From an uncultured Porphyromonadaceae bacterium (GTDB lineage: Bacteria; Bacteroidota; Bacteroidia; Bacteroidales; Muribaculaceae), in assembly GCA_937989585.1 (NCBI GenBank), contig CALKRW010000062.1, positions 1 through 64,000 of the forward strand: 64,000 nucleotides of DNA, read 5' to 3'. The notes below the pieces were generated by a model, which worked only from the letters and a program-made list of their open reading frames with translations, ran no database searches and was not told the DNA's origin. Positions 1 to 8,132 of the stretch are shown piece by piece. The translations under genes were made by a program, and so were the position numbers. How positions within the stretch are numbered: position 1 is the first letter of the stretch; every line of letters begins with the position of its first letter.

Positions 1-1
1 C

Positions 2-88
2 GCCAGATTCGGCTGCCCGGACAGACATCCGGAATTGCCCAATCAGAAAATGCCCTGGGACATTTTCGCATCCCACGACCCGCCTTAG
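2..88 (+). CDS. possible C-terminal tail of a truncated upstream gene
   Basis: Frame 2 is open from the window edge to a TAG at 86-88 and reads 28 residues ending in WDIFASHDPP. Codon choice resembles that of neighbouring genes and the peptide is charged and balanced, as in a real C-terminus. Frame 1 is also open across this stretch, so the call rests only on composition. The product cannot be named from 28 residues. It would converge with the helicase gene that ends at 109, leaving only about 20 bases between them. Confidence 0.3.
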   Translation, partial: ARFGCPDRHPELPNQKMPWDIFASHDPP

Positions 89-108
89 CGCTATCAGTGA
101 TATTATTG

Positions 109-1446
109 TCAGATCGGACTTACCCTTACCTTCTTGCCTTTGAGTTTCGAACTTTTTGATGCTGCGATTACGGCATCCGCTGATTCTTTGCCTTCGACCG
201 CGACAAGTGCATAATCCGTTCCGACAGTGATTTTGCCTACAAGATTCGCATTCACGCCGGCACTCTTCATGACGAAGCCGGCGACGTCTCCGCGTGAAAT
301 CTTGTCGCGCTTACCCGCGTCGATGTACAGTAGAATCATGGGCTTCCGTTTGCCTTCCGTTGTACTTTCATCAGCGTTGGCCGAAGGGTAGAACTCCCTG
401 TCCGTGACAATGAAGTCAGGTATGTCCTCGTCCGGTCCCATGATCACGTATACCTCGCCCTCGGCTCCGGCGCGTGCCGTGCGTCCATTGCGGTGCGTCC
501 AGGTTTTCTCGTCGACGGGCAGGTGGTAGTGTATCACGGCGCCCAGGCCCTCGATGTCAAGGCCTCGACCGGCAAGGTCGGTCGCCACCATGACCGGTGC
601 CGCTCCCGACGCCAGTGCTGCCACTGCGATTTCGCGCTGTCTCTGGTCAAGGCCGCCATGATAGAGCAGCGTCTGTATTCCACGGCGTCTCAGCGACTCG
701 GCGCAGCGTTCCGCGCTCTCGCGGTGGTTTACGAAAACGATTGACGGCGCCTCTCCCCGTAACGACCTGAGCAACGCCGCCAGTGTGTCGAGTTTGTCGC
801 GATTGTCCGAATGGACGCTCATTATGATGGTCTTTGTGCGCGGCGAGTTTGTCTCGCTGAAGTCTATTGTCTCTGCCGAGGACGGATTGATGAACGAAGG
901 CCGCTCGTCAAGTTCCGTAGCCGAAGTCAGCATGGTCAGCAGGCGCTTGGAGGGAAGACGTCGGGCGATTGCGTCCATTTGCTTCCGGAATCCAAGTTCG
1001 AGCATCTTGTCATACTCGTCGATGACCAGCAGCCGGACTCCGCCGAGTGACAGTGTCCCGCGCTCGAGGTGGTCGAGCAGGCGTCCAGGCGTGGCGATGA
1101 CAATCTCTGCCGCCGCTCCGGCAAGCGAGGCAACCTCGGCCTCCATCTTGTGTCCGCCGTATAGTGCCACGGTCTTAAGACCCCGTGCCAGCGGTCTAAC
1201 TACGTCGTAAACCTGGACGGCCAGTTCGCGCGACGGTGTCAGGACGAGTGCCGATGTGAAGCCTGTCTGCTTGAAGTCCAGGCGCTTGAGCAATGCTATC
1301 GCGAAGGCGATCGTCTTGCCCGAGCCCGTTGGCGAAAGCAGGACTATCTCTTTGGCATGGCATGCCATCACGGTTTCCTGCATCGGGTTTAGTTGCGAGA
1401 TTCCGGCTGTCTCGCGTATTGTCTGACGTATTTCTCTGTCGGTCAT
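109..1446 (-). CDS. dbpA: DbpA-like DEAD-box ATP-dependent RNA helicase
   Basis: ATP-dependent RNA helicase of 445 residues. Motifs in order: Walker A SPTGSGKT (38-45), motif Ia TPSREL (70-75), TPGR (119-122), motif II DEYD (143-146) where most family members have DEAD, SAT (175-177), and motif VI HRNGRTAR (318-325). A further domain of about 80 residues (366-445), ending KKVRVSPI, matches the DbpA RNA-binding domain, which in the known family recognises hairpin 92 of 23S rRNA. Expected role: cytoplasmic assembly of the 50S subunit. It stands alone on the minus strand, about 140 bases from the next gene. The DEYD variant keeps both acidic residues, so activity is expected. Family is certain; the DbpA assignment rests on the C-terminal domain. 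Confidence 0.9.
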   Translation of the reverse strand: MTDREIRQTIRETAGISQLNPMQETVMACHAKEIVLLSPTGSGKTIAFAIALLKRLDFKQTGFTSALVLTPSRELAVQVYDVVRPLARGLKTVALYGGHKMEAEVASLAGAAAEIVIATPGRLLDHLERGTLSLGGVRLLVIDEYDKMLELGFRKQMDAIARRLPSKRLLTMLTSATELDERPSFINPSSAETIDFSETNSPRTKTIIMSVHSDNRDKLDTLAALLRSLRGEAPSIVFVNHRESAERCAESLRRRGIQTLLYHGGLDQRQREIAVAALASGAAPVMVATDLAGRGLDIEGLGAVIHYHLPVDEKTWTHRNGRTARAGAEGEVYVIMGPDEDIPDFIVTDREFYPSANADESTTEGKRKPMILLYIDAGKRDKISRGDVAGFVMKSAGVNANLVGKITVGTDYALVAVEGKESADAVIAASKSSKLKGKKVRVSPI

Positions 1447-1584
1447 GGCGTTGGTTGATTGTTAGAGTGACTTCGTATTATTATGCCTGAGGTTCTTCAG
1501 GCACTTCAATAAACATAACAATTTCCGGACACCGTGAGTTGATGTACGGAAATCGTTTAAAGGTTTTCCGGGTTGAAATCTGAA

Positions 1585-2094
1585 TTAGAGGTTTTTCTTT
1601 ACCAGTGCCTCAAACTCGCTCTGTGATAGATAGCCGGTTGTCATTCCGGTTTTTCCGTCGGGTGTCAGCACCATGAGTGTGGGAACCGCCTGAATCTGAT
1701 ACTTCTCGGCCAGTCTGCGACATCTGTCGATGTCGACTGCGTAGAACTCGGCACGGTCGGCATACTTGTTCGCCACACTGTGGAATATGGGTTTGAAATG
1801 CTGGCATGGACCGCACCATGTGGCGCTGAAGTCCACGATGATAGGCTTGGTATGCTTCCCCTTGAGATATGCCATGAAGGTATCCTCGTCAGTACATTCC
1901 CTGACTGCGTCTGTCTGGATATTTTCCTCCACGGCGACCCTTTCCGTTTCCGTCTCGTCCTTGTCTTTGCTGACGGTCTCGGTGCTGTCATCGTCATCGT
2001 AATCTTTGTCTGAGGAAGATTTTGTGGAACACGACGATATAAATCCTATCTGCGTTATCACGGCTACAGCCGCAAGTATTCTGTTGAATTTCAT
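1585..2094 (-). CDS. thioredoxin-fold lipoprotein
   Basis: A 169-residue thioredoxin-like protein. The N-terminus is a lipoprotein signal with hydrophobic core and lipobox ISSC (Cys22), followed by a long Ser/Asp/Glu/Thr-rich linker (about 23-60) that would hold the domain away from the membrane. The thioredoxin domain (about 68-169) has the redox site WCGPC (93-97) and a likely cis-Pro in the AVPTLMV segment. Expected role: periplasmic or envelope disulfide exchange. The acidic linker so close to the lipidated Cys is compatible with export to the outer membrane. The next gene on the same strand (histidine kinase) ends 45 bases upstream, so co-transcription is possible but not shown. Confidence 0.85.
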   Translation of the reverse strand: MKFNRILAAVAVITQIGFISSCSTKSSSDKDYDDDDSTETVSKDKDETETERVAVEENIQTDAVRECTDEDTFMAYLKGKHTKPIIVDFSATWCGPCQHFKPIFHSVANKYADRAEFYAVDIDRCRRLAEKYQIQAVPTLMVLTPDGKTGMTTGYLSQSEFEALVKKNL

Positions 2095-2139
2095 TCCTGA
2101 CTTTGTAATGAGTTTGAAATTAAAATCTTATATACGTGT

Positions 2140-3606
2140 TTAGTGCCATTTGGGCAGCGAGAAGTCGAACTGCAGGCCCCCGGATGGGTGCAGGCTCGCC
2201 GTTATCTTGCCTTTGTGCGCGACAATGGTGTTGTACACGATGGCGAGTCCGAGGCCTGTTCCGCCCGATTTGCGGGCACGCCCCGAATCTATGCGGTAGA
2301 ATCTGTCGAACAGGTGGCTGAGGTGTTCTTCGGGAACTCCTATGCCGTCGTCATAGAAGCGGAAATAATAATAGTTGTCATCTCCGGTGACTGTTTCCAG
2401 GCGGCACATCGTGCCCTTCGAGTAATTGGCCGCGTTCTTGGACAGGTTGAGCAGGACGGCGTTTAGCAGATTGTAGTTGCCGCGTACCACGGACCCCAGT
2501 GGCACTTCGAACGAGAACTGCATCTTGCCCAGCAGACCTGATTCGGCGACATCTGACGCGAAGGTGTACGCCACATCGTGGAAGTCTAGTCGCTCGGTCG
2601 CTATGAGTTCCGAGCCTTCCTCGAGTCGCGTGATGGCCGAGACGTCCTGTATAAGGGCGGCCAGACGGTCGGCGTGCTGGCTCGCTTTGCTTATGAAGTG
2701 GCGGCGGGTGTCCTCGTCGAGAGTGTCGTCGGAAAGTATGTCGAGATAACCCTTGATGACTCCGATCGGAGTCTTGAGTTCGTGGTTGATGTTGTTTGTC
2801 AACTGGCGTTTCTGCACCGCTTTCTCCTCAATGGCATGCAGTGCTATGGCGTGTTCGCGCTCCAGTCTCTGTTTGGCTTCGGCGCGGGTGTTGTACATTT
2901 CGACTATTCGGCGCGCTATGTCGCCGATCTCGTCGTTGGGAAAATCATCGCCGGGAATGAAGGTGGGATCGGTCACCGACCTGTTGGCCAGTTCCCGAAG
3001 TATTTTGATGGACTTGCCGAAACGGCTCGCCGTGTAATAGGCTGTGCCGTAGCAGATGAGGGCGAACAGCAGGGCCACGATCCAGACATCGTCCGTATGC
3101 GACTCGATATAGTTGTCAAGCACGAGGTCGTCGGCAAGCGATGTGATGATGGCTACCTCGCGGCCCGAGTTCTCGATGGCTGTGCGGGCCAGATAGACAT
3201 ACGAAGTGTTGCCCATCGTACCCTTTACGGAATTATCGGGGTTGTTGTCGGCCTCGAGTTCCTGGGTCAGGCGTTTCTTCTCCTCGGAAGTGAGTTCTAT
3301 GGGCAGCCCTGCGCAGTCTACAAGTTTCCATGTCTTGAGTTCGTAGATTGAGACACGGATGCTTGAGAAAAATTTGTTGCGGTCGTAGTATGTTTCGATG
3401 AAGTCGAGGAAGGACTGGATGTTGCCGTTGTTCTCACACAGCACGGCAAGACGGTCTGACACGAGGGTAAGTTGCTGGGTGATGAACTCACGGCGGTAGG
3501 AGCGCTCGCGGTAGACCTGCCATATGCTCATGACCGTGAGCACGGCCGTGAGCGTGAAAAATCGCGGCCAGAATAGCCGCCATTTGCTGCTGATTCGTCT
3601 CTTCAT
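2140..3606 (-). CDS. sensor histidine kinase of a two-component system
   Basis: A 488-residue membrane kinase. Transmembrane segment 1 is at about 11-30 and segment 2 at about 173-195, enclosing a periplasmic sensor of roughly 140 residues. A HAMP-like linker follows (about 196-245), then the HisKA domain with phospho-acceptor His275 in NHELKTP, and the ATPase domain with an N box (LNLSKNAANYSKG), G1 DDGIGV and G2 GGTGLGLAIV. It lies 70 bases downstream of the OmpR-type regulator on the same strand, which is very probably its partner. What it senses is not evident; the periplasmic part has no recognisable ligand motif. Confidence 0.88.
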   Translation of the reverse strand: MKRRISSKWRLFWPRFFTLTAVLTVMSIWQVYRERSYRREFITQQLTLVSDRLAVLCENNGNIQSFLDFIETYYDRNKFFSSIRVSIYELKTWKLVDCAGLPIELTSEEKKRLTQELEADNNPDNSVKGTMGNTSYVYLARTAIENSGREVAIITSLADDLVLDNYIESHTDDVWIVALLFALICYGTAYYTASRFGKSIKILRELANRSVTDPTFIPGDDFPNDEIGDIARRIVEMYNTRAEAKQRLEREHAIALHAIEEKAVQKRQLTNNINHELKTPIGVIKGYLDILSDDTLDEDTRRHFISKASQHADRLAALIQDVSAITRLEEGSELIATERLDFHDVAYTFASDVAESGLLGKMQFSFEVPLGSVVRGNYNLLNAVLLNLSKNAANYSKGTMCRLETVTGDDNYYYFRFYDDGIGVPEEHLSHLFDRFYRIDSGRARKSGGTGLGLAIVYNTIVAHKGKITASLHPSGGLQFDFSLPKWH

Positions 3607-3676
3607 GAACTTTTGAGACTGGTTTAGGTTAACAGCCTGGAAGATTCCTCTTGTCCGGGCAATGGTTCGTGCCGTC

Positions 3677-4387
3677 CTAATCCGCTTCGCGGAAACCGTA
3701 GCCGAATCCCTGACGGGTTATGATATTGTTGCCGTAGGTGCCGAGTTTCTTGCGCAGGCGGGTTATGTTGGTGTCGATGGTGCGGTTAGTGATTACAACG
3801 GCGTTGCCCCATACCTCGTTGATGATTTCCTCGCGCGAGTATATACGGTTTGGGTGTGTCAGGAAGAACAGCATGAGGTAGTATTCGGTGCGCGTCAGTT
3901 GCACCTCCTCGCCGTCCATCCAGCACAGTTTGGTGTTGCGGTCTATGCGCAGGGTCTTGTAGATGACGTCGCTCTCGTAGTTGGTGGCCTGCTGGCGCTC
4001 TATGATGCGGCGGGATGCTGCCGAACGGCGCAGGACGGCGCGGACACGTGCCAGGACCTCACTCATCACGAAGGGCTTGGTTATGTAGTCGTCGGCGCCG
4101 ATGTTCAGGCCCATCACCTTGTCGTACTCGCCTTCGAGCGCCGAGCAGAAAATCAGCGGTGTGTCCTCGACTCCCGAGATGTTCTGGGCCTGTTTGGCGA
4201 AGTCGAAGCCGCTCAGGCGGTCCATCATTATGTCGACGATGAACAGCGAATAGGATGTGAGGTCCATGGCCAGGGCTTCCTCGGCCGAATTGGCTGTGTC
4301 GACCTCGTAGCCTTCTTTCTCAAGGTTGTATTTTAGGATTTCGCACAAGGCTTCCTCGTCGTCGATGACTAATATCTTGGTACGCAT
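3677..4387 (-). CDS. OmpR-family response regulator
   Basis: A 236-residue DNA-binding regulator. The receiver domain (1-120) has the acidic pair DDEE (9-12), the phospho-acceptor Asp52 in VDIMMD and the conserved Lys in ITKPF (about 104). The C-terminal winged helix (about 140-235) has the family's RTEYYLMLFFL and TNITRLRKKLG segments for DNA recognition. It precedes the histidine kinase ending at 2140, giving a regulator-then-sensor operon. Targets are not predictable from the sequence. Confidence 0.92.
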   Translation of the reverse strand: MRTKILVIDDEEALCEILKYNLEKEGYEVDTANSAEEALAMDLTSYSLFIVDIMMDRLSGFDFAKQAQNISGVEDTPLIFCSALEGEYDKVMGLNIGADDYITKPFVMSEVLARVRAVLRRSAASRRIIERQQATNYESDVIYKTLRIDRNTKLCWMDGEEVQLTRTEYYLMLFFLTHPNRIYSREEIINEVWGNAVVITNRTIDTNITRLRKKLGTYGNNIITRQGFGYGFREAD

Positions 4388-4509
4388 GATAAGTGTGGTT
4401 TATTTGGATTTGCCGTGTATGACGGCGGCCTGTGATATGATTGTATTTTTTGATTTGTAAAATTACAAAATTTGCTTGTGAAACCGAGGTGAAAAAGAAG
4501 AGATATTAG

Positions 4510-5565
4510 TTAAACTTTGTTAAACATTTTCTCCCATTCGGACGATTTCCAGATTTTGGTATCTGATTCCGTGATGATTACGAAAAAAGCGGCGATTTTT
4601 TCTTTCTCGACCATTCTCATCGCATCGGCCGAAGGCAGGACCATGCAGGCGGTCGCCATGGCGTCGGCCGTCATGCAGTCGTTGGCCACTATGGTCGCGG
4701 AAAGCATGTCGGTAGAGGCCGGTCGGCCTGTTGCGGGCGATATGGTGTGCCCTGCAATTTTTCCGTCGGAGAGACGTTGTCGGTTGCGGCTGTTGCTCGA
4801 AGTCGCTATGGCGCCTTGCTTGAGTTGTATCCTGGTGGCTGAAAGCGAGCCGGGGACTATGTCATTGCCGGCTTCCGGGCTGTCGACGCTGATGGTCCAT
4901 TTCTCGCCTTCGGGATTGAGTCCGCGCACACGGACCTCGCCGCCAATCTCAACCATATAGTCCTCGGCGCCGTTGCTCTCGAGAGCCAGGGCAACGCAGT
5001 CGACGCCATAACCCTTGGCGATGGCCGAGAAGTCAAATCGGGTTGCCGGACTCTTCTTGATCAGTCGGCCCCGGCTGTCTATCGAGCATTCACTGATGCC
5101 GACTATGTTCAGCAGGGAGTCGATGACGGCCTGTTCCGGAGCCTCGAGGCGACCCTCGCTGTCACGGTTTACCTTGCCTTTGCCGAAGCCCCATATGTCG
5201 ACAAGCGGCCCTACTGTCGGGTCGAATGCGCCTCCGCTCATGGCGCTGATACGCCGGGAGACCTCGAAGAGTCTTGTGAATTCGGCCGATGGAACCACAG
5301 GGTCAGGGGCATTGTTTATTCTGGAGATTTCGGATTCGGGATTACGGAAACTGAACAGATTGTCAATCATCCCCATTGTGGCCACGATGGTGTCATCAAG
5401 GGCACGGCCGGCATGATACCGTATATGGAAACTTGTTCCCCATGTGGCTCCGGACGCCTGATACCATTCGCCCTGGCTTGCGCATGACGTGAGCAATATG
5501 GCCGCGACAATCGCTATCGCGCTTTTGCTCCATTGTTTAAGGGATCTGTCGAAATTAGTTTTCAT
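4510..5565 (-). CDS. apbE: FAD:protein FMN transferase (ApbE), lipoprotein
   Basis: ApbE covalently attaches FMN from FAD to threonine in flavoproteins such as the RnfG/RnfD and NqrB/NqrC subunits. The start is set at 5565 because MKTNFDRS leads into a lipoprotein signal with lipobox LTSC; the longer open frame upstream (to 5685) looks non-coding. The 351-residue product has family motifs: a MIDNLFSFRNPESEISRIN segment near the N-terminus, the DFSAIAKGYGVD block, EIGGEVRVRG, GHTISPATGRPAS and the metal-binding MTADAMATACMV. Family members often show a D in the HxxDPxTG motif; here it is HTISPATG. The membrane-anchored form is the usual one. No Rnf/Nqr genes are in the window. Confidence 0.9.
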   Translation of the reverse strand: MKTNFDRSLKQWSKSAIAIVAAILLTSCASQGEWYQASGATWGTSFHIRYHAGRALDDTIVATMGMIDNLFSFRNPESEISRINNAPDPVVPSAEFTRLFEVSRRISAMSGGAFDPTVGPLVDIWGFGKGKVNRDSEGRLEAPEQAVIDSLLNIVGISECSIDSRGRLIKKSPATRFDFSAIAKGYGVDCVALALESNGAEDYMVEIGGEVRVRGLNPEGEKWTISVDSPEAGNDIVPGSLSATRIQLKQGAIATSSNSRNRQRLSDGKIAGHTISPATGRPASTDMLSATIVANDCMTADAMATACMVLPSADAMRMVEKEKIAAFFVIITESDTKIWKSSEWEKMFNKV

Positions 5566-5669
5566 GATTATGTTGCAAAAATACTCATTTCGCTTCATTC
5601 CACCAAGATGATTGATTTTTTTGCACAAAAATAGTTCAAAAAAAATTATGATTTGATGAACTTTTTGCC

Positions 5670-5677
5670 TACCTTTG
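5670..5677 (+). promoter_or_regulatory. Bacteroidetes -7 box for the DJ-1 gene
   Basis: TACCTTTG matches the TAnnTTTG -7 consensus. No TTTG lies at the expected 19-20 bases upstream (the nearest is 14 bases away). It would give a leader of about 130 bases to the gene at 5816. Confidence 0.35.
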
Positions 5678-5815
5678 TTGTTCACACTTCAATAGCATTG
5701 AAATATGTTGAAAGTAAACATGAATCATTCTGTACCAAACAAGGTTTTATTAACTTAATGCTCTAAACTTTAGCGATCAATATCTGAATTAATAACCTGA
5801 TAATTATCCTTCACC

Positions 5816-6391
5816 ATGCGTTCATTCCTGTTTTTAGCCAATGGATTCGAAGAGATCGAAGCCCTGACAACCGTAGACGTGCTGCGCCGCGGCGGCATGG
5901 ATATCAAAACCGTAAGTATAGAAAATGGCCGCGAGGTCACCGGCTCGCACGGAATCACTGTGAAGGCTGACCTGACTTTCAAGGAGGCTGACTTCAGTGA
6001 CGCCGAATGGCTGATTCTCCCCGGTGGTATGCCCGGTGCCGAAAGACTGCGCTCAGACGAGGCACTTTGCGACCTTCTTAAAATACATTCTGCCAAGGGC
6101 AAGATTGCGGCCATCTGCGCATCGCCCGCAGTTGTTCTCGCCACGTTAGGCATACTCGAGGGCAAGGAAGCTGTTTGCTATCCCGGATTCGAGGACCTGC
6201 TCGTAGCCAACGGCGCCATCCGCCGTGACGCCCCCGTTGTGGTGCTCGACAAGCTGATCACCGCCAACGGCCCCGCAAGTTCGTTACGTTTTGCCCTCGC
6301 CATCCTCGCCAAATCCGTCGGCGAGCACCAGGCCCGCGAAGTCGGCAGCGGCATGCTCTTCTACCCCAAATCCGTCAACTTCTACTTCTGA
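5816..6391 (+). CDS. DJ-1/PfpI family protein, cytoplasmic copy
   Basis: A 191-residue member of the DJ-1/PfpI/YajL group. Features: N-terminal FLANGFEEIEALTTVDVLRR with the conserved acidic residue of the active site, the LPGGMPG turn, and the nucleophile-elbow Cys in AAICASPAVV. Family members act as stress chaperones or deglycase/glyoxalase-type enzymes; which applies here is unknown. No signal peptide. A second copy with a signal peptide follows at 6576; the C-terminal halves share long runs of identical DNA. A strong hairpin (6442-6478) lies downstream. Confidence 0.88.
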   Translation: MRSFLFLANGFEEIEALTTVDVLRRGGMDIKTVSIENGREVTGSHGITVKADLTFKEADFSDAEWLILPGGMPGAERLRSDEALCDLLKIHSAKGKIAAICASPAVVLATLGILEGKEAVCYPGFEDLLVANGAIRRDAPVVVLDKLITANGPASSLRFALAILAKSVGEHQAREVGSGMLFYPKSVNFYF

Positions 6392-6441
6392 CCGCCCCCC
6401 GGTAGTTCTCAAAATATACACGTTTGAGGCCTAATCATACC

Positions 6442-6478
6442 AAGCGGGCACCGTGACAAAACATCGCGGTGCCCGCTT
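6442..6478 (+). terminator. hairpin terminator after first DJ-1 gene
   Basis: AAGCGGGCACCG pairs perfectly with CGGTGCCCGCTT across a 13-base loop and is followed by an AT-rich stretch (TATATTGTATTTT). A similarly placed hairpin, in a similar sequence context, follows the second DJ-1 gene. Confidence 0.75.
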
Positions 6479-6575
6479 ATATTGTATTTTGATGCAATAA
6501 ATTGGGGCCTTGGGCGTTATGTTCTAACCTGAAATGTCCAAGGCATCAGGTGCTATTGTTTGAAAATAAGTGATT

Positions 6576-7253
6576 ATGAAATTGTCAGGTAAGAAGTTAT
6601 GTATTGTGTTGCTACTGCTTGTAAATGCGGTGTCGGTATTTGCTCAGTCTGTTGTTCAGGATAGAAAAACGAGTCAGGAGGCGACGGCGCAAGCGGAGCC
6701 CATGCAGTCGTTTGTGTTTCTTGCCGAGGGGTTTGAGGAGATCGAGGCGCTTGCCACGGTGGACGTCCTGAGGCGCGGCGGCATGGATGTCAGGACAGTC
6801 AGCATAAATGATTCCCGTGAGGTTACAGGCAGGCATGGAGTTACGGTCAAGGCTGACCAGACTTTCGGGGAATCGGACTTCGATAGGGCTGAATGGCTGA
6901 TTCTTCCCGGCGGAATGCCCGGTGCCAGAAATCTCCGCTCGAGCGATGGTCTCTGCACGCTGTTGAGAAAACATTACGCATCGAATGGCAGGATTGCGGC
7001 CATCTGCGCATCGCCCGCAGTTGTTCTCGCCACACTGGGAATCCTCGAGGGCAAGGAAGCTGTTTGCTATCCCGGATTCGAGGACCTGCTCGTAGCCAAC
7101 GGCGCCATCCGCCGTGACGCCCCTGTTGTGGTGCTCGACAAACTGATCACCGCTAACGGTCCCGCAAGTTCGCTGCGCTTCGCCCTCGCCATCCTAGCCA
7201 AATCGGTAGGACAGGAGCGGGCCGACAAGGTCGCCCGTGGCATGCTTCTATAG
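6576..7253 (+). CDS. DJ-1/PfpI family protein with signal peptide
   Basis: A 225-residue paralogue of the gene at 5816. The ATG at 6576 is preferred over an in-frame GTG at 6570. The first 24 residues form a clear Sec signal (KK, then an LLLLVNAV core and a VFAQ cleavage site), so this copy should be periplasmic, unusual for the family. The DJ-1 core follows: FLAEGFEEIEALATVDVLRR, LPGGMPG and the nucleophile Cys in ICASPAVV. It ends at a TAG, after which the bases still encode, in frame, the tail (PKSxNFYF) found in the first copy, so the C-terminus looks shortened by nonsense mutation. Function is probably as for the paralogue, in another compartment. Confidence 0.82.
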   Translation: MKLSGKKLCIVLLLLVNAVSVFAQSVVQDRKTSQEATAQAEPMQSFVFLAEGFEEIEALATVDVLRRGGMDVRTVSINDSREVTGRHGVTVKADQTFGESDFDRAEWLILPGGMPGARNLRSSDGLCTLLRKHYASNGRIAAICASPAVVLATLGILEGKEAVCYPGFEDLLVANGAIRRDAPVVVLDKLITANGPASSLRFALAILAKSVGQERADKVARGMLL

Positions 7254-7361
7254 CCCAAATCCATCAACTTCTACTTCTAACTACCTCCTTATTCCCTCAA
7301 ATTATTCCCTCAAAATTTACTTCTTTTCCCAATAAAGACATTCCTGTTCTGACATACCAAG

Positions 7362-7390
7362 GGGCGCCGAGGAGTTTTCACCCGGCGCCC
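7362..7390 (+). terminator. hairpin terminator after second DJ-1 gene
   Basis: GGGCGCCG pairs with CGGCGCCC across a 13-base loop, then GCTTAAATTATATTTTTG. It lies between the plus-strand DJ-1 gene and the convergent lipoprotein gene and could serve both. Confidence 0.65.
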
Positions 7391-7415
7391 GCTTAAATTA
7401 TATTTTTGTGCTTTA

Positions 7416-7886
7416 TTAGAGATGCGCATCAATGCGCGGGAGGTCGTTGCGGCGGTGGAGTTTTATTGTGGTTTTTGTGTCGTTGGCTTCGGATTTCCGC
7501 AGCACCATTTCGGATTTAGTGAGTTTTTCGATTATGTAGGTTTCGGTGTTTTCATAGGCGTCGTCGCCGTTGAGTTCGCCTTTTAAGGTGATGTCGAGAT
7601 AGACGGTCTCGTAATTGTTGGGATCGGAGACGTGCCAGTCGTACACTTTGTCGTAAACAGGAGAACCTGAGGGAGAAAGGTAGTATGTTGTCAAGGTTCC
7701 CCATGACCATGTGTGTTCGCTCTGGGTGGTGAAGTTGTAGATGCAGGAATAGTCAGGAGAATCCTGTGACACGACTTCCCATTGTCCCTTGATTAGTTTT
7801 GTGTCCATTACGTCGTCGTCATCATCGCAGGCAGTGAAAGCGAGAGCGATGACAGGCAGCATCAGGAGGAGCAGAAATTTTTTCAT
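7416..7886 (-). CDS. small surface-type lipoprotein, copy A
   Basis: The start at 7886 (MKKFLLLLML) gives 156 residues with a classic lipoprotein signal and lipobox FTAC, immediately followed by five Asp residues, resembling the Bacteroidetes signal for moving lipoproteins to the cell surface. The mature part begins with KLIKGQWEVVSQDSPDYSC and has alternating aromatic and polar strands, suggesting a small lipocalin-like beta-barrel; that fold is an inference. No function recognised. A near-duplicate lies at 12986-13444 on the same strand, identical at DNA level for 211 bases covering the promoter, signal peptide and N-terminus. The C-terminus differs (RIDAHL here, LPLP there). Confidence 0.8.
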   Translation of the reverse strand: MKKFLLLLMLPVIALAFTACDDDDDVMDTKLIKGQWEVVSQDSPDYSCIYNFTTQSEHTWSWGTLTTYYLSPSGSPVYDKVYDWHVSDPNNYETVYLDITLKGELNGDDAYENTETYIIEKLTKSEMVLRKSEANDTKTTIKLHRRNDLPRIDAHL

Positions 7887-7966
7887 TTTGAATGTGATTT
7901 TGATGGTTGATATTGGTCGCAAAGTTACCATTTTCCATGGATAAAGGATAATGTTTCGTGTTAAAT
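7756..7966. repeat. direct repeat, copy A (211 bp exact)
   Basis: Bases 7756-7966 and 13314-13524 are identical and in the same orientation. Lower but clear similarity extends further on both sides, from about 7438 to 7990 and about 12997 to 13560. The exact part holds the promoter box, leader, signal peptide and first third of the two small lipoprotein genes. Confidence 0.9.
7920..7927 (-). promoter_or_regulatory. -7 promoter box of lipoprotein copy A
   Basis: Read on the minus strand this is TAACTTTG, a match to TAnnTTTG, about 34 bases upstream of the chosen ATG (7886). The same box is at 13478-13485 for copy B. Its position shows that the longer open frames starting upstream are not the true starts. 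Confidence 0.5.
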
Positions 7967-8041
7967 ATTTCGTGATTGACGAGACAAAATTTGATGATAT
8001 TTTTATTTGAATAAATGGGTTATTTTGTGAGTAAAAAATCC

Positions 8042-8049
8042 TAATTTTG
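8042..8049 (+). promoter_or_regulatory. -7 box upstream of the 8133 gene
   Basis: TAATTTTG fits TAnnTTTG and gives a leader of about 75 bases to the ATG at 8133. A TTTG lies 14 bases upstream rather than the usual 19-20, so support is partial. Confidence 0.3.
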
Positions 8050-8132
8050 CATCAAGAAGTCGATGTTTTTTCAAACATCATATACTGCTGTTATTTTCGA
8101 TACATACTTATATGGAACAATTTTGAACTATT

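Noticed and set aside
2674..3351. 225-codon plus-strand open frame
   Set aside because: Antisense to the histidine kinase with full motifs; no promoter or start context.
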